Shown here one piece after another: positions 32,547 to 44,743 of a stretch of 64,000 bases of DNA. This DNA comes from Kalmusia sp. IMI 367209 (taxonomy: Eukaryota; Ascomycota; Dothideomycetes; Pleosporales; Didymosphaeriaceae). The first letter of the stretch is position 1; every line of letters starts with the position of its first letter. The stretch spans positions 682,001 through 746,000 of the forward strand of contig JAPEUQ010000006.1 of the NCBI GenBank assembly GCA_027946365.1, in the 5' to 3' direction. Both the position numbers and the translations under genes were made by a program. The notes under the pieces were generated by a model, which was not told the origin of the DNA, did no database searches, and was given only the letters and a program-made list of their open reading frames with translations.

Positions 32547-33134
32547 GTTTGGCGATCGTTGGTTGTGGGTCTGGGGACGTGTTGTTGATGTTTGAATGTG
32601 AGAGTGGGCTTCAATGTCTAGATGGATATGGTGCCAGGCTGGAGGTTACTTAGGTTGGATGCAGTCGTGGTCGCGACGTGCCTGTGGTTCGTGGATGGAT
32701 AGCGATCCTACGCGGGAATAGTGTAGGATGCCGAGGCTGGGGTGGACTGCGAGCGTGGTTGGTTAGTGAGGTGTGTCTGGGATTTAACCGAGAGGAAGGG
32801 ATCGAGATTGAGACTTTACAAACAAAATGCAGTGATAACATTCGCTATTGACTTTGAGTTGCAAAATGAAAGAAAATAATTCTATTGGATACTGAAAGAG
32901 ACGATTGTACGCAAGCAAGGCCCTTCGTGTATTCCCTGATTGGAGACACATGCCTGTACTACACCTAGAGTTCAGAACGATATCCCAGGGCCACCTCTTC
33001 ATTGACTATCAGGCAATGCGACACATCCAGAAGCTCCGGCATCACCTCACCAAGACTATTCAATCTTCTCAATATTTGATGCACTTCATCTACCTCCAAT
33101 TTTTCCTCGAACCTTTGCCCTTTCCCCTCATTCC
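32547..33134. other. intergenic between two related small genes
   Basis: About 590 bases, partly AT-rich around 32810-32900. No gene or clear promoter element was recognised. Confidence 0.4.
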
Positions 33135-33437
33135 TCACAGCCACCTCCCAACCACCCTCCAGAGTACAACCCACCACATGACCCATACCATTCCCCCGTT
33201 TAATCCAATATTTCGCATTGCGGCTCCTGTCCCCGCAGCCCCAGTTGTAGTCCCAAGCGTAGCACTTGTACTATTCGTAGCTGAAGTAGATTCCGAAGTT
33301 TGGTTCGATCCAGCAGTGGGAAGAGGGGCGGAAGTGGCAGACGCGGTGGTTGTGGTGGTCGTGAAGGGGCGTAGTGGAGCCGGAGGCGAGTATGAGCTTG
33401 TAGTAGGCTGAGGGTTTCCAAGTGGGGAGAGATTCAT
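33135..33437 (-). CDS. small Ser/Thr-rich protein with C-terminal hydrophobic tail (copy B)
   Basis: An open frame of 100 aa, apparently a paralogue of the frame at 32169-32546 on the same strand. It starts MNLSPLGNPQPTTSS, has APLRP followed by a Thr run, several possible N-glycosylation sequons (NQT, NST) and ends in GGMVWVMWWVVLWRVVG. As for copy A, no classical signal peptide is present. The function is unknown. A cell-surface or membrane-associated role is conceivable from composition. The sequence is diverged from copy A through the middle, so the duplication is not recent. Confidence 0.5.
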   Translation of the reverse strand: MNLSPLGNPQPTTSSYSPPAPLRPFTTTTTTASATSAPLPTAGSNQTSESTSATNSTSATLGTTTGAAGTGAAMRNIGLNGGMVWVMWWVVLWRVVGRWL

Positions 33438-35456
33438 CTTGACGTGCGGCTAGTCGGATCTGAAGCTATTTCGTGAATCGTAAGGGTGTGTGTGCTGTAT
33501 TCTGGACAGTAGGTAAAGATGGATTCTGAACGTATTCATGAACAATATCGAGATATAAATACATCTAATATTTTACAAGAATCAGCCTGAGGCGAGAATC
33601 GGCGTAACAGCCGAAGTGATTAGACAAGGTCTGTCGCGCGAGATCGATAATAGCATTTCTGATACATAAGGCGCAGGTAGGTTGGGCGTAATCTTTGCAG
33701 TAAAGATCCTCCCCATGATGGGTAGTTCTTGCTGCGTATCAGCAACTTTGGCCAATCATAGCTGTAGCATTGCTACGACGATAGGCAGAGGTTGCGTCGG
33801 ACGTGTCTACGCCCTCCGGAGGCTCACTGTTGTCGAGGCTGAGCTGCTGCGATTGTGGTCATCGTTGCGAGATGAGAGATGCCTTGTAGACCAGTGGTGT
33901 TGAACTCTGAGGTGCAGATGAAACTCGTGTTGAGGCTGACACTCTTCGATTTCGGTTGATATTGCGAGATGAAAACGCCCTGTCTGTCAGCATCTTCGAA
34001 CTCCGATTTATAGATAGAGAGACTTCAAAATAACCATGAGCGAAGGCTTCGAAGATAGATAATACTTTGTTTAATATTAGTTTGGCTCAAAAGCTATCAT
34101 CTTGAAAGTTCAAGAGTAGTTGGAAGTTTTCTTCTACAGCGCCTCCACTCTTGTCGTTTTTGCTTTGAATATGGAAGCGGTTCGTGCTAGAGGATGATTG
34201 CACGCTTGATCGCGTAAGAAAGTGCATGTATGAGTATGGAATAATAGACCTAGTAGCAGAACAATACTTCGGCGCGAAAGGTCCAGAAAGAGAGGCCTCA
34301 AAGTCTAGTTGAATGGAGCTGCGAACGTTGAATGCACAGGCGAGAATTTATCAAGAATTGGGCCAAAGACGTAGAGCTTGCCCGAAACTGTATAATATGG
34401 TCTGAATTGAAGTGCGAAGGCAGAGTGTAGTTTTGACTACAAATATATTAGTGAATGAGATCGGGATTCTGAGGCACGCTGAGTAACGTGAGCAAGGACG
34501 CCATCATAGTGTAGCAGGCCTGACGAGCAATTATAAGGACCCTAAAGTAGTCAGCCAATGCCGGAGTCCGTCTTGCCAGCTGCCGAGCTTCTTGTCACTT
34601 CAATGGTGAAATTGCGATGAGCGATGCCGCCTTCAGCGCTTCGTGTTGCCTAGCAACCATAAATGGAGTCAATGTCGTACTCGCTTCGTCGCCGAGGTGT
34701 CTCACACGGGCGTCAACTTTACCCAATTCTCGCGCTGCATATTCGCCATTGCAAGCTAATCGCATTGCGCCTGGTGACCACAATGGTGATTGCAACGAGG
34801 CGACGAAGACGAGGCTGGACTCCGCACGTTGTTCCAGGGGCACCGCTGATCCGGTGCGGTGCTTAAAAAGTGGAAATGAGATGAACGCTGATTCGCCTGC
34901 TAAACAAGCTTCTCCGCGTGGGAGTTTAATGACCGAACCGTCGCGCGACGGTCTCATTCCCGAGATGCACGATGCTGTGATGCAGGACTTCACCTCGAGG
35001 ACGTGTCTCGAGCTGAGCGCTGCGCTGGTGCTTGGTGGTGGCAGACTGCTGCAGCCTGCAGCTCAGCCGCCACAGGTTGCGTGTTCAGTCGTCATATTTT
35101 CGAACCAAAGTGCACGCATCCACATTTAGAAAGTTGGATAAAAAGCGCACTGTACCCTCGACCTAAGTGGTGCTCATTTGTCGTTTTCCCACGATTAATT
35201 TCCCACGAGCGAGGATTCGTTAGCCGCCCAGCCAGAACCCTGAACTGTTGGCGAGAAGCCGATCGTGACATTACGCTGCCGCCTCGCGTTTCAAAAGCCC
35301 CCAGGATCCGCACCCGCAAAAGGAGCATCCCTCCTCTTCATCTCTCTCTCCCACACTCGTTGTTCGTCGGCGTCGTCACCACGCAGTTGCTGCTCCACAC
35401 TCGCTCACTTTCATTTTGGATTTGCTGATCGGTTCATTCCCCGCTCGTTTGTCGAA
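33438..35456. other. intergenic, no supported gene
   Basis: About 2 kb upstream of the GPI-type protein gene. Between 34595 and 35129 long frames are open on both strands at once (34617-35129 plus, 34595-34993 minus), but neither shows a family motif. The last 150 bases are pyrimidine-rich and probably form the downstream gene's promoter and leader. Confidence 0.45.
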
Positions 35457-36101
35457 ATGCAGCTCAAGGCGTGTGTGATGGCCACTTTGGCCGCGGCTGT
35501 GTCCGCTCAGCTCCCCACCGGCATAGATCCTGCGTAAGTATCTTCGCACGCGACAGCGATGCGCATGTGCATGCGCATGCGCCCGAGACATGATATTCTG
35601 ACAACGAGTAGAGCATCTTCTGTTCTCCTCCAGCTCGTGACTGTGCTGCCTTCGGATGTCCTCGCTGTCGCAGTCACCAACCAAGCAGCCTTCGCCTCGG
35701 AGATCGCGTCGTCCATTGGAGCCGGCAAGACGCCTGAGTGGTATCAGGCTCTTCCTACCGGCGTCAAGTCTGTCCTCGCCTCCCTCTACCCCGTTAGCAC
35801 GCCGGCTGCCTCGACACCATCTGAGACTGCTGCCTCATCGTATGTGACCGAGGTGACCGAGACGTCTGTCACTGTCATCACCTCCACGCCTAGCGCTCCT
35901 TCTGCCACCGGCGCATCGTCCATTGGTAGCAACTCAACTGCCATCACCAGCGTCAACACGCCCACGCTCTCTGGCACCCCAACTGGAAGCACAGGTTCGC
36001 CGTCTGGATCCGCTCTTCCTGGCGCCGCCTCGGTCCCATCCGCAGCCATTGGCGCTGGCCTAGCTGGTGTGCTTGGCTTCCTCGGCCTGCTTGCTCTGTA
36101 A
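35457..36101 (+). CDS. secreted GPI-anchored-type Ser/Thr-rich protein
   Basis: Exons 35457-35533 and 35612-36101 around a 78-nt intron (gtaagt...gagtag, branch ctgac) give 188 aa. Residues 1-17 form a signal peptide (MQLKACVMATLAAAVSA). A short conserved-looking domain follows up to about residue 80 (LPSDVLAVAVTNQAAFA, TPEWYQALPTGVKSVL), then a long Ser/Thr/Pro-rich stretch suited to O-mannosylation, and finally a hydrophobic tail (GAGLAGVLGFLGLLAL) preceded by small residues, as expected for a GPI-attachment signal. A cell-wall or plasma-membrane surface protein is expected. The intron contains a perfect alternating purine-pyrimidine tract. Confidence 0.82.
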
Positions 36102-37745
36102 ACGCGCCAGAAAAGAGCGAGTGACGGGAGGGAGGACCCAAGGCGGATGGAGTTAAACTGGCGGCGCATTCGGCTTCGACGTTCCTTACGACGCAACGTT
36201 GTCATTCTTTGGGGACCGGGATTGGGCGAGATACCTTTGCTGTTTGTGTTTTGATTTGGAGAATACCTGGTTAATGTTTGGGATGTGGTATGGAAGGGGC
36301 CGGGAAAGCATTTGCTTTTGGTTTGTTGGATGGCTCTGCTATAATAACTAATTCTGCCGTTGCGCTGGCCATGTCACTCGTGTACGGAATGTCGGTGTGT
36401 GTGTGTGTGTGCTTTGGACAGGAGTGAAGTGAGGTGCGCAAAAGTGCCACGTCCCACAATTTGGGCCGTTCCCCAGTTTAACGCTCGACGATGGTTTGCA
36501 CCTGCCTTGACCCACTGTGGAAACCACGACCCACCAGCCACATGGAGATCAACACTGTGAACGTTCATCTTGCACAAACGATGATTCGAAGAATAACCAT
36601 TGGGCTTAGTGTCGGCCTTGCGTCGACATTCCCACGAGACGACTCAACTTTAGACCAAATCAGCCGTATAAATCTGTCTAAGGGCACCTCTTGGTCAATT
36701 GCTTACAAGCGCGCTCAATTAGGCTCGGGACTACCTCGAAACCTCCCTGGATATATGGTTTGACAAGATCGGTTGCTCAAGTGTGATTGTCGTTTTGAAT
36801 TGAAGTGACGATTCAGCTCTCTGCGAATGGCTCTCCTACTACATCCTGCGACGAGGTTCAGTCGCGACCCCAATTCCCCCTACCTACCTCCGAGCATCAT
36901 TTCCCTACCGCCGGTCATGATTCTATATCCGAGCCCCCTCGTACACCTAACTCCATTTGGTCGGTTATCTGCATGCGATGCTGTTCCGTGGAGGTGGTTC
37001 TCGTGCGATGCAAGTCAGCGTTGGAAAGGATGACCAAGCAGCTCACTGCGTTCATCCCACCTCTGATTCGCGAACACCACAAGAGTAACCGCAAAAAGAT
37101 CGACTATATCCTGGGAAAATCCTCAAGGGGATCACGCTAGGACTAGGGCACTCGAGTGAGATGGATTCGGTGTTGCCTGGAAGACAGTCTTAAATACGGC
37201 CCACCACGTACTTGATATTGGCTCGCGACGGTGCGAGGGCAGTTCTGTAAGAGTACTGTTGCATCCATCTCACCATTGTTCGTTCATCATTCAAGATCAC
37301 GAATCGTCCTCGTTGGACCGATAGGGACACAGGGCTGAGCCGTTCGTGCCGAGGCATCGGAAGCTTCCCGCCAAAAGCTTAATTTCGCCATCCGCGGGAG
37401 CTTTACGTCACAACAACAAAAATATTCTGCAGCTCTCGGCAGATAGCACGATTATTCCAGAAGCCACTGTCCATCTACCAATTGCTCCGCGCCCCTTGAT
37501 TATTTTGCAAGATTCTCGCTTTCTCATCAATCCTGGTCGCCACCCGCAAAGAGTACGAAAAGCCTCCTCGGCCGACTTCGATAGCGCGAAAAGCGTCCCA
37601 CCCCCCATTCTTTGCCGACTGGCCGAGTATAAGCGTGCGACTCCGTCATCGTTCACGTAGTGTTACATCGGCCCCGACTTGATAAAAACAATCGTTCTTG
37701 CGCTCCTTTTTCTATCTCCAGCAATTGCACCTCTCGCTTTCCGCC
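36102..37745. other. intergenic
   Basis: About 1.6 kb before the MFS exporter gene. It contains a (GT)8 microsatellite at 36395-36410. No gene was supported. Confidence 0.45.
36395..36410. repeat. (GT)8 microsatellite
   Basis: Eight uninterrupted GT units lie in intergenic DNA. Confidence 0.95.
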
Positions 37746-39630
37746 ATGGATGCTGCCGACAAGATCATTTCGCGCGCCGAAGAAGACGCTAGCCCTGAGC
37801 GCTTTCCACACCACTCCGAGAAAGTTGAAGAACACGAGCCAATTGCTCGAAGCATCACATCCTCGACGCATTCCTCATCCTCGTCCTCATCCTCCGATGC
37901 ATCAGCAGTCGAGCGCGATGCCGCCATGTCACGACAGCCCACGCAGCGCGAAGACGTCGACCTCGAACGCCACCCGACCGCATTGAGCCGAATACAAACA
38001 CAGCGTAGTCAACACAGTGCCACTGTCGGTGCTAGCTTGAAGAGCAGGAAATCTAGGAAACCGCTTCCAGGTTTCGGCGCCGGGAAATCATACCCCCCGC
38101 CATTGCCAGAAAGAGAAGAGTATGTAGTCGAATTCGACGGGCCCGACGACCCATTGCACGCACAGAATTGGCCAATGCGGAAGAAACTTTTGACTGCGGC
38201 AATGCTTGGATTCACTACTCTTACTGCTGCCTTCGGTAGTTCTATCTTCAGTGCAGCGACGAGGGTTGTCGCACATCAATATGGCGTCGGAACGACTGTC
38301 GGCGTTTTGGGGACTTCATTTTACGTTTTGGGCTTTGCGACAGGTCCCATATTATGGGCGCCATTTTCAGAGCTGAAAGGCAGGCGAATGCCACTGGTAA
38401 TTGCGTCGTTTGGGTTTTCAATCTTTAATGTTGCCGTCGCTACTGGAAAGGATCTGCAAACCATTTTGATATGTCGCTTCTTTGCGGGCTTCTTCGGTGC
38501 TTGTCCCCTGACTGTGAGTACAATCGTCCTGCTTCGGGTGGCTATATACTGACTTGTTGTAGTGCGTCGCTGCCGTTTTCTCTGACATGTTTGACAATCG
38601 CACTCGAGGCATGGCTATTACCATATTTTCGATGACAGTTTTTACCGGTCCTTTACTAGCACCGTTCGTGGGCGGTTTCATCGTGATGTCTCATCTAGGT
38701 TGGCGTTGGACAGAGTACATTGTCGCCATCATGGGCTTCACCGCCTTTACCCTAAATCTTCTTTTCCTCGAGGAATCGTACCCACCAGAAATCCTGGTCG
38801 CAAAAGCATCCGAATTACGCCGTAGAACGAAGAATTGGGGTATTCACGCCAAGCAGGAGGAAATCGAAATCGACTTTCGGGAACTCATGCAGAAGAACTT
38901 CAGTCGTCCGCTTCGAATGCTGGTCAGCGAACCGATCGTGCTGCTTCTGTCCATCTACATGGCCTTCATCTATGGTCTACTTTATCTCTTCTTGACGGCT
39001 TATCCTCTCGTGTTCCAAGGAGTTCACCACATGAATCTGGGTGTCGGTGGTCTTCCTTTCTTCGGAATGATCACGGGACAGTTGCTCGCTGGTGCTTTCA
39101 TCTTCATTCGCCAACCCGGATACCAGAAGAAGCTCGCCGCAAACAGCAACATGCCCATTCCAGAGTGGCGTCTGCCCGAAGTCATCATTGGCGGCGCCTG
39201 TTTCGCTGTGGGAATATTCTGGTTCGGATGGACTGGGTATAAAGAGTCGATCCACTGGATAGTTCCAACTTTATCAGGCATTCTCATCGGTTTCGGGCTT
39301 CTCAGTATTTTTCTACAGGCATTGAATTATCTAGTCGATGCCTATCTTATGGTGAGTGCTCTGTACTCCTCAACATGATCATGTACTGACGTGTGATAGT
39401 TTGCCGCCTCAGCCATAGCCGCGAATACCTTCCTTCGCAGCATCTTTGGAGCGGTGTTCCCGCTCTTCGCTCAGCAAATGTTCAACGGAATGGGAATCCA
39501 ATACGCGGCGACGCTGCTCGGCTGCGTAGCTGTCGTTCTTATTCCTGTCCCGGTGTGGTTCTACCTTCGTGGCGCCAAGATCAGGGAAAAGAGCGCATTT
39601 GCGCCTACATTTAAGCCCACGCAGGATTAG
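37746..39630 (+). CDS. MFS drug/polyamine:H+ antiporter (DHA1 type)
   Basis: Exons 37746-38513, 38563-39351 and 39400-39630 (introns 49 and 48 nt) encode 595 aa. The start sits in an ideal context (ccgccATGg). A cytosolic N-terminus of about 140 residues, Ser-rich with acidic patches, precedes [18 protein letters not shown], the typical entry into TM1 of DHA1 exporters. Further signatures are [18 protein letters not shown] (motif A region), [43 protein letters not shown] (motif C, the antiporter signature) and [14 protein letters not shown]. Family members export polyamines, azoles and other toxic compounds. The substrate cannot be deduced. Confidence 0.9.
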
Positions 39631-40353
39631 AGATCTTGTGTACGGAGTACGGAGAGGTAGTCAAAGGGGATCGGAGGCGAAAGTTGTGGCAAAGAAGAGG
39701 AGGAGAAGGCGTGTGAGCCGAGGGAGGTTTTTGTCGTTCATGATACCATTGATCGTTTGCTTTCCCGTCGAATCGCCACGGATAGCACGCATCGTACTAG
39801 TAGTAATACCTTTGTAATTAAGCCATAGCTCAAGCGCTGATATCCTTTTGTCAAAATTTTGTTCACACTATGTGTAGTACTCGCGGAGCTTGCCTTCATC
39901 TGCTCTGCCCTTTCTTTCATCCTTCCTATTTCACTAGGGACCGTTTCGTGTCCTAGATCTAGTATCGAACGAGTCGGCACCTCACGTTCCTCATGAGGTT
40001 AAGTATAGCGCTCGCTGACGTGTGTTCGCGACCAGATGCTCCTTTCATAGTCTCACATGGATGCAAATCCTCACGAATAACAGTCTGAAAGCAAATTGAT
40101 GGCGAGGAGGTGTCATGGTTGTCATGCTTACAAACAGAGGTACCTAGGCCGACGCTGCGAAAATGTCCTGATGGGCAAGGACTGAAGGTGGGGGCCAAGA
40201 GCTATGAGAAAAGTAGCCAAAGATCTTCATCCACTCTTCAAGAACGGTCTTCCCCTCTACTTAAAATCTTCAACTTACATCAAGCATCGCCATCACGGTC
40301 CGGTTGTTCGGCTTTGCGAAGCGGACGCGAATCAATTCTAGTACGTACTCAGC
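39631..40353. other. intergenic
   Basis: About 720 bases between an MFS gene and a HET gene in the same direction. No specific element was recognised. Confidence 0.4.
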
Positions 40354-43019
40354 ATGTGGGGTCCAACATTTTCGAAGCCGCATCGAGTATCGCCACCACG
40401 CTTCAATCGCGCGCCTTCGCCTGACCACTCAGGGCTCTCAAAATGGCAGACTTGGGTGCAGAAAGCGCTTGGGTTGGAAGAGGCAGGGCTTCCAGCTCCA
40501 GTATTACCGCGGCGAATGCGGTCTGTGAGCCCACCGACAGATCGTAGTGATCCAGAAAAGAAACCGCACGAGCTTCATGTCGAGAGCCGTGATAGACGAC
40601 GTAGACGCAATGCCTCACGAAGCAGAAACCTTTCGAAGGACCAGGAAAATGCGGGCTCACAAGCAACGCAGTCAAAGAGAAAAAGTCACGATCGTTCTAA
40701 ACCCGGAAACGATGTGGTGGAAGTTATTGAAGAACTCGAAGTCGAAAATACCTCTCGAGACCGCCGAAGCTCAAGTATATCGAGTAGTTATATAACGAGT
40801 AGTTACGATTCGTCCGAATCATCCAACTATGCACAGGAGATCGAACGTTCCAACTATGAAGTAGAGGTTAAACAATTGAAAGAACAGATGATATCTACGA
40901 GGAACTCGCTTAAACGTCTCACCGGAGGTCACAATGCATCTTCAGGAATCCTTGGTGGTAGAAGTCATCAGTACCTTCCACTAGACAAGCGGCAGATACG
41001 TCTAGTCAAGCTCTTGCCCGCCAGAATGTCCACGATTAAATGCGAGATAATGTATGTGCGGCCACTCTCATTCAATCAAGCACCCAAGAGCATCGCTTTA
41101 TATGCCTTCTTAGGCGTGAAAATCGAGGGAAATATCATACAGAGCTATGCTGACTTAACCTTCTCCACCAAGCACCGTGTCGCTCGACAATGCACCCTCA
41201 TATCATGCTATCTCATACGCTTGGGGCGATGCCGATGACACGCGCAATATACAAGTTGGAATTTCCAAGATACCTATTGCTGTCAGTCTTCATGGAGCTT
41301 TCAGTGCTCTACGAGAGAGAGGAAAAACAGTTACTGTTTGGGCGGATGCTTTGTGTATCAATCAGCAAGACCGCGAAGAACGATCGGAACAAGTTCTTCT
41401 CATGACTGATATCTATAAGAAAGCAAAGTCTGTGGCAGTGTGGTAAGTCCATTGTCTCATATTCACCCTGTGTCGTTCTTGTAGAGGTTCTGCGTATGGT
41501 ATGTTGCAGTTGTTGGTCTTTGAGTTATTGGTTTGGTGGTTTTCAACTGACTCACGGTAAACATCATAGGCTTGGACCAACAGAGCACGACAGTCATCTT
41601 GCAATGGCATTTCTCCAGCAACTGGCAGACAATGCAGATGCACCAGAACAAATCGCGAAGTACCTGGAACATCAAGAGTCACGTCGAAACCTACCCGCTG
41701 TCGCCTCACTCTTCGAGAGGGGGTATTGGGACCGGTTATGGGTGGTCCAAGAGGTCTTCAATGCTCAAGATATCACCATTTATTGCGGTCGCCATCGACT
41801 AAGTTGGGAAGACTGCCAAACGGCGTTGCAGATATTTTGGAACCACAAAAAAGAACTGGACTCCGCTTTCCCTAAGGGCATCAGCTTCGGCGATGATTCT
41901 GACCTATCTAATGGGTTTGCCGTTTCGCAGGTCCTACTGTATTCCGGTCCAAACAGCATCCCAAATATTACGACTATCACAAAATTAGGGGAATATCCGC
42001 TTTTGGGTGTATTGCGCGCATGCAGGCGGAAGCTTTGTTCGGACCCTCGAGATAAAGTATTCGGGATTCTGGGGCTACTACCGGAGAGCATATTTGCGGA
42101 GTTCCTTGTTGACTACAGTTTGTCAGTCAAAGAGATATATGTTGACATTGTTGATTTCATCATCTTTACAACAGAGCGGGTGGATGTTCTCTGCGAAGCT
42201 ATACACTTCCCTTCTTATACTGGGTCGGCCGGTCTTCCAACCTGGTGTCCTGACTGGTCACATATCACAGACATCACTGCGCTCGGCCATCTTTTCGACT
42301 TTTCTGCATCTGCCAAAACCAAAGCTGAGTGTTACTTTGTGGACGAGCGGCGCAGACAGCTGAATATATCAGCGATACATATTGACACCATTGTTACGCA
42401 TGGGATCGCTGTGGGCACACTCTGTACCACGTCGGACTATCTCGTTGCATTCTTGCACTGGCGAGCTTTATTGCTAAACAGAATCGAACAAGAAAATAAA
42501 GGCAAGCTCAAGGATATTCCAGAGAATAAACAAGATGACGGCCAGATCGATGATACAACAGAGCACGACACGTTCTGGAGAACTTTGTGTCTCGGACAGG
42601 TTCCAGCAGAGCATAACAATAATTGGTCGACTGCATCTTATCACGTTTTTGCTTCTTTGCTTCGAGATCGTCTACCACATCTTCCTTTAGACGACAAGCT
42701 CAAACGACATTTGGATACTGATGTGGGTATTCGATCGCACGCTCACCGAGGCTTTGTCCACCAACACTTCAAGCACATGATGGGTCGCTGCTTCTGCCTT
42801 ACGAATGGCGGTCTCATGGGCCTCGGTTCGGGTTTCATGATGACCGGGGATATTGTCGTTGTGCCACTAGGCTGTAGTACTCCGATTTTACTACGACGGG
42901 AAGGTAGACAAGGGTATCGCTTTGTGGGTGATGTCTATATCCATGGGTATATGGAAGGGAAAGCTGTCGAGGAGTGGAACGCTAGTTTCAGAGAAAAAAA
43001 AGACTATGTGCTTGTCTAA
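40354..43019 (+). CDS. HET-domain protein with long basic N-terminus
   Basis: Three exons, 40354-41051, 41173-41442 and 41570-43019, encode 805 aa. The introns (121 and 127 nt) have gtatgt and gtaagt donors and gctgac/actgac branch points; the first join creates CEIITVSLDNAPSYHAISYAWGD, the expected start of a HET domain. It continues with VTVWADALCINQQD, TDIYKKAKSVAVWLG and FERGYWDRLWVVQEV, all canonical HET blocks, and later DPRDKVFGILGLL. The first 200 residues are unlike most HET proteins: charged, Arg/Ser-rich (ESRDRRRRRNASRSR) and probably disordered, with a short coiled coil. The C-terminus contains GDIVVVPLGCSTPILLRR, a standard end module of this subfamily. A role in non-self recognition is inferred from the domain. 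The exact start codon is uncertain. Confidence 0.85.
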
Positions 43020-44743
43020 GGTTTAGCCTTTTCTTAGAATCCGCCAATATTTGTTGGCTATTGTGTCTAATTGGAAGCCACAATGGCTTTCGGATCTTAC
43101 ACACGCCCGTCCATAGTCAGTGAATGATGCGTCACCAAACTTGGCGAGGTGAAGTAATGGACAATGGAACGTCATCACCCTAGCTTAATAGTGGATAATT
43201 TTGTGGTTCGAACTAAGATCACCCAGGTATCAATCAGTAATTCCTAGGCCATGATGGGAGATGGTATCCCACGCTGCGGACCGCGCCCGATACCGCATGG
43301 ATACCTGCATCTGCATTTGTCAACACGCAGTCGTCATAATTATCGGACACATAATTCCTACGTTCTAGACGGTATACTTCCTTCTTCGCAAGCGCTTAGA
43401 ACGTATCGACCAAGGTAGAACAAAAAGTGCAAGGACATATCAACAATGTATATATTTAGAACTTCAAGCGGCAATATTCGACCTTATTACAACAGTAACG
43501 ATTTGGAAGCCTACCATTTTCAATTCTCGTTCTTTGAAGGCATTCAGCAAGTCTCCTAGCCACGTTCACATCTTCTCCAATACCACACGAGTATCCTCGT
43601 TATTAGGTTATCAATGCGTCTCATGAACGAAGTCCCTCAATTAGACTTAGGAGGCATACGAGTGCCACAAGTAATCTATTGACTAGATCTAGTATGGCAT
43701 ACGCTTCTCACGTTACTCCGAACTTAAGAATTGTGAAGCAAGCCAACGGACAGCCTATACACATTGAATTCTACCAAACCATCGATCTGGGAAGATCGTA
43801 ACTCCGCACTAGATCTAAACGTTCCGACCTAAACATAGGGTCCGCGGCAGGGCTAGACTTGTTCGCATGTACCTTGAAATCTCAGATATCGAAGCCCGTA
43901 ATGAAAGCATAAAGTGCAGCACCACAGATGAAGTCCAGGTAACATTCTTCCTACCTTCCAGCCTCGAAAGCCTGGACTGTTCCGAGCGGTGAGGCTGTGT
44001 TGTTGTGCCACATCCAAGCCGCAGAATGCGAAGATTGTGGGGGGGCATAACGAGCGTGAAACTTCGCGAATTCGTAATATGTGGCGCAGTACTACGGCGC
44101 CAAACTACCCATGAGATGAGAAAGCCTTTCATGCAATCTTTACAGGCATATCACTATTCTACATCGTGCAAACAGTGGTGTTGATGATTTAATCTCTTTC
44201 CACAGATTCGTATCGCAATTTTAGGCAGGGAATATGTAGGAGAAAGCCACCAGTGATTACCACGATACCTTATACTTTATGCTGAAGAATTTCACGTTTC
44301 TCTATTCTTACAATGAAGTGGTCTTCTTGAGCCACTTTCATTCGCTCTCACTGAATTTGATCGAGCGCTACGATGAAACCTGTACCAAGCCCGAAGAAGT
44401 GTTATCATGGGCTTTGCATATACGAGATCAGCTGAGCTCCGGGGTAAGCGAGCGCTTCCTCAGGTTGCTCTTGGCGTCCACAGCCTGGTTGCAACTCAGC
44501 CACGGCACCTTTACTATTATACCTACATGCCGCACGATTTTTCGGTCACACTGTAGAACGATAAACACCCTCATAGATCTTTGCAAACCTTGTACTAAAC
44601 ATTTTGCCATCGCTTACCCGCTACTGCGTCGTTACACGGGGTGTCAGCTGCCAATTTAGCATCTCCCTCCACCTCGAATAACAAACAGAAGATCCAAGTG
44701 TCGAAACTCTCCAGTTTCTTCAACTGAAGCCAGGCGAACCGAT
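43020..44743. other. intergenic, AT-richer, no supported gene
   Basis: About 1.7 kb. A plus-strand frame at 44279-44659 (126 codons) and a minus-strand frame at 43815-44132 have no recognisable motif. No inverted or long terminal repeats were recognised. Confidence 0.45.

Noticed and set aside
34595..35129. Long frames open on both strands (132 and 170 codons)
   Set aside because: Simultaneous openness on both strands with no recognisable motif and no splice partner suggests base composition, not coding.
43020..44200. AT-richer intergenic DNA considered as a decayed, RIP-mutated transposon
   Set aside because: No terminal repeats, target-site duplication or reverse transcriptase/transposase remnant could be seen by eye; a computed RIP index would be needed.
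44279..44659. Plus-strand frame of 126 codons upstream of the T5orf172 gene
   Set aside because: No recognisable domain, irregular composition and no supporting signals; possible remnant only.
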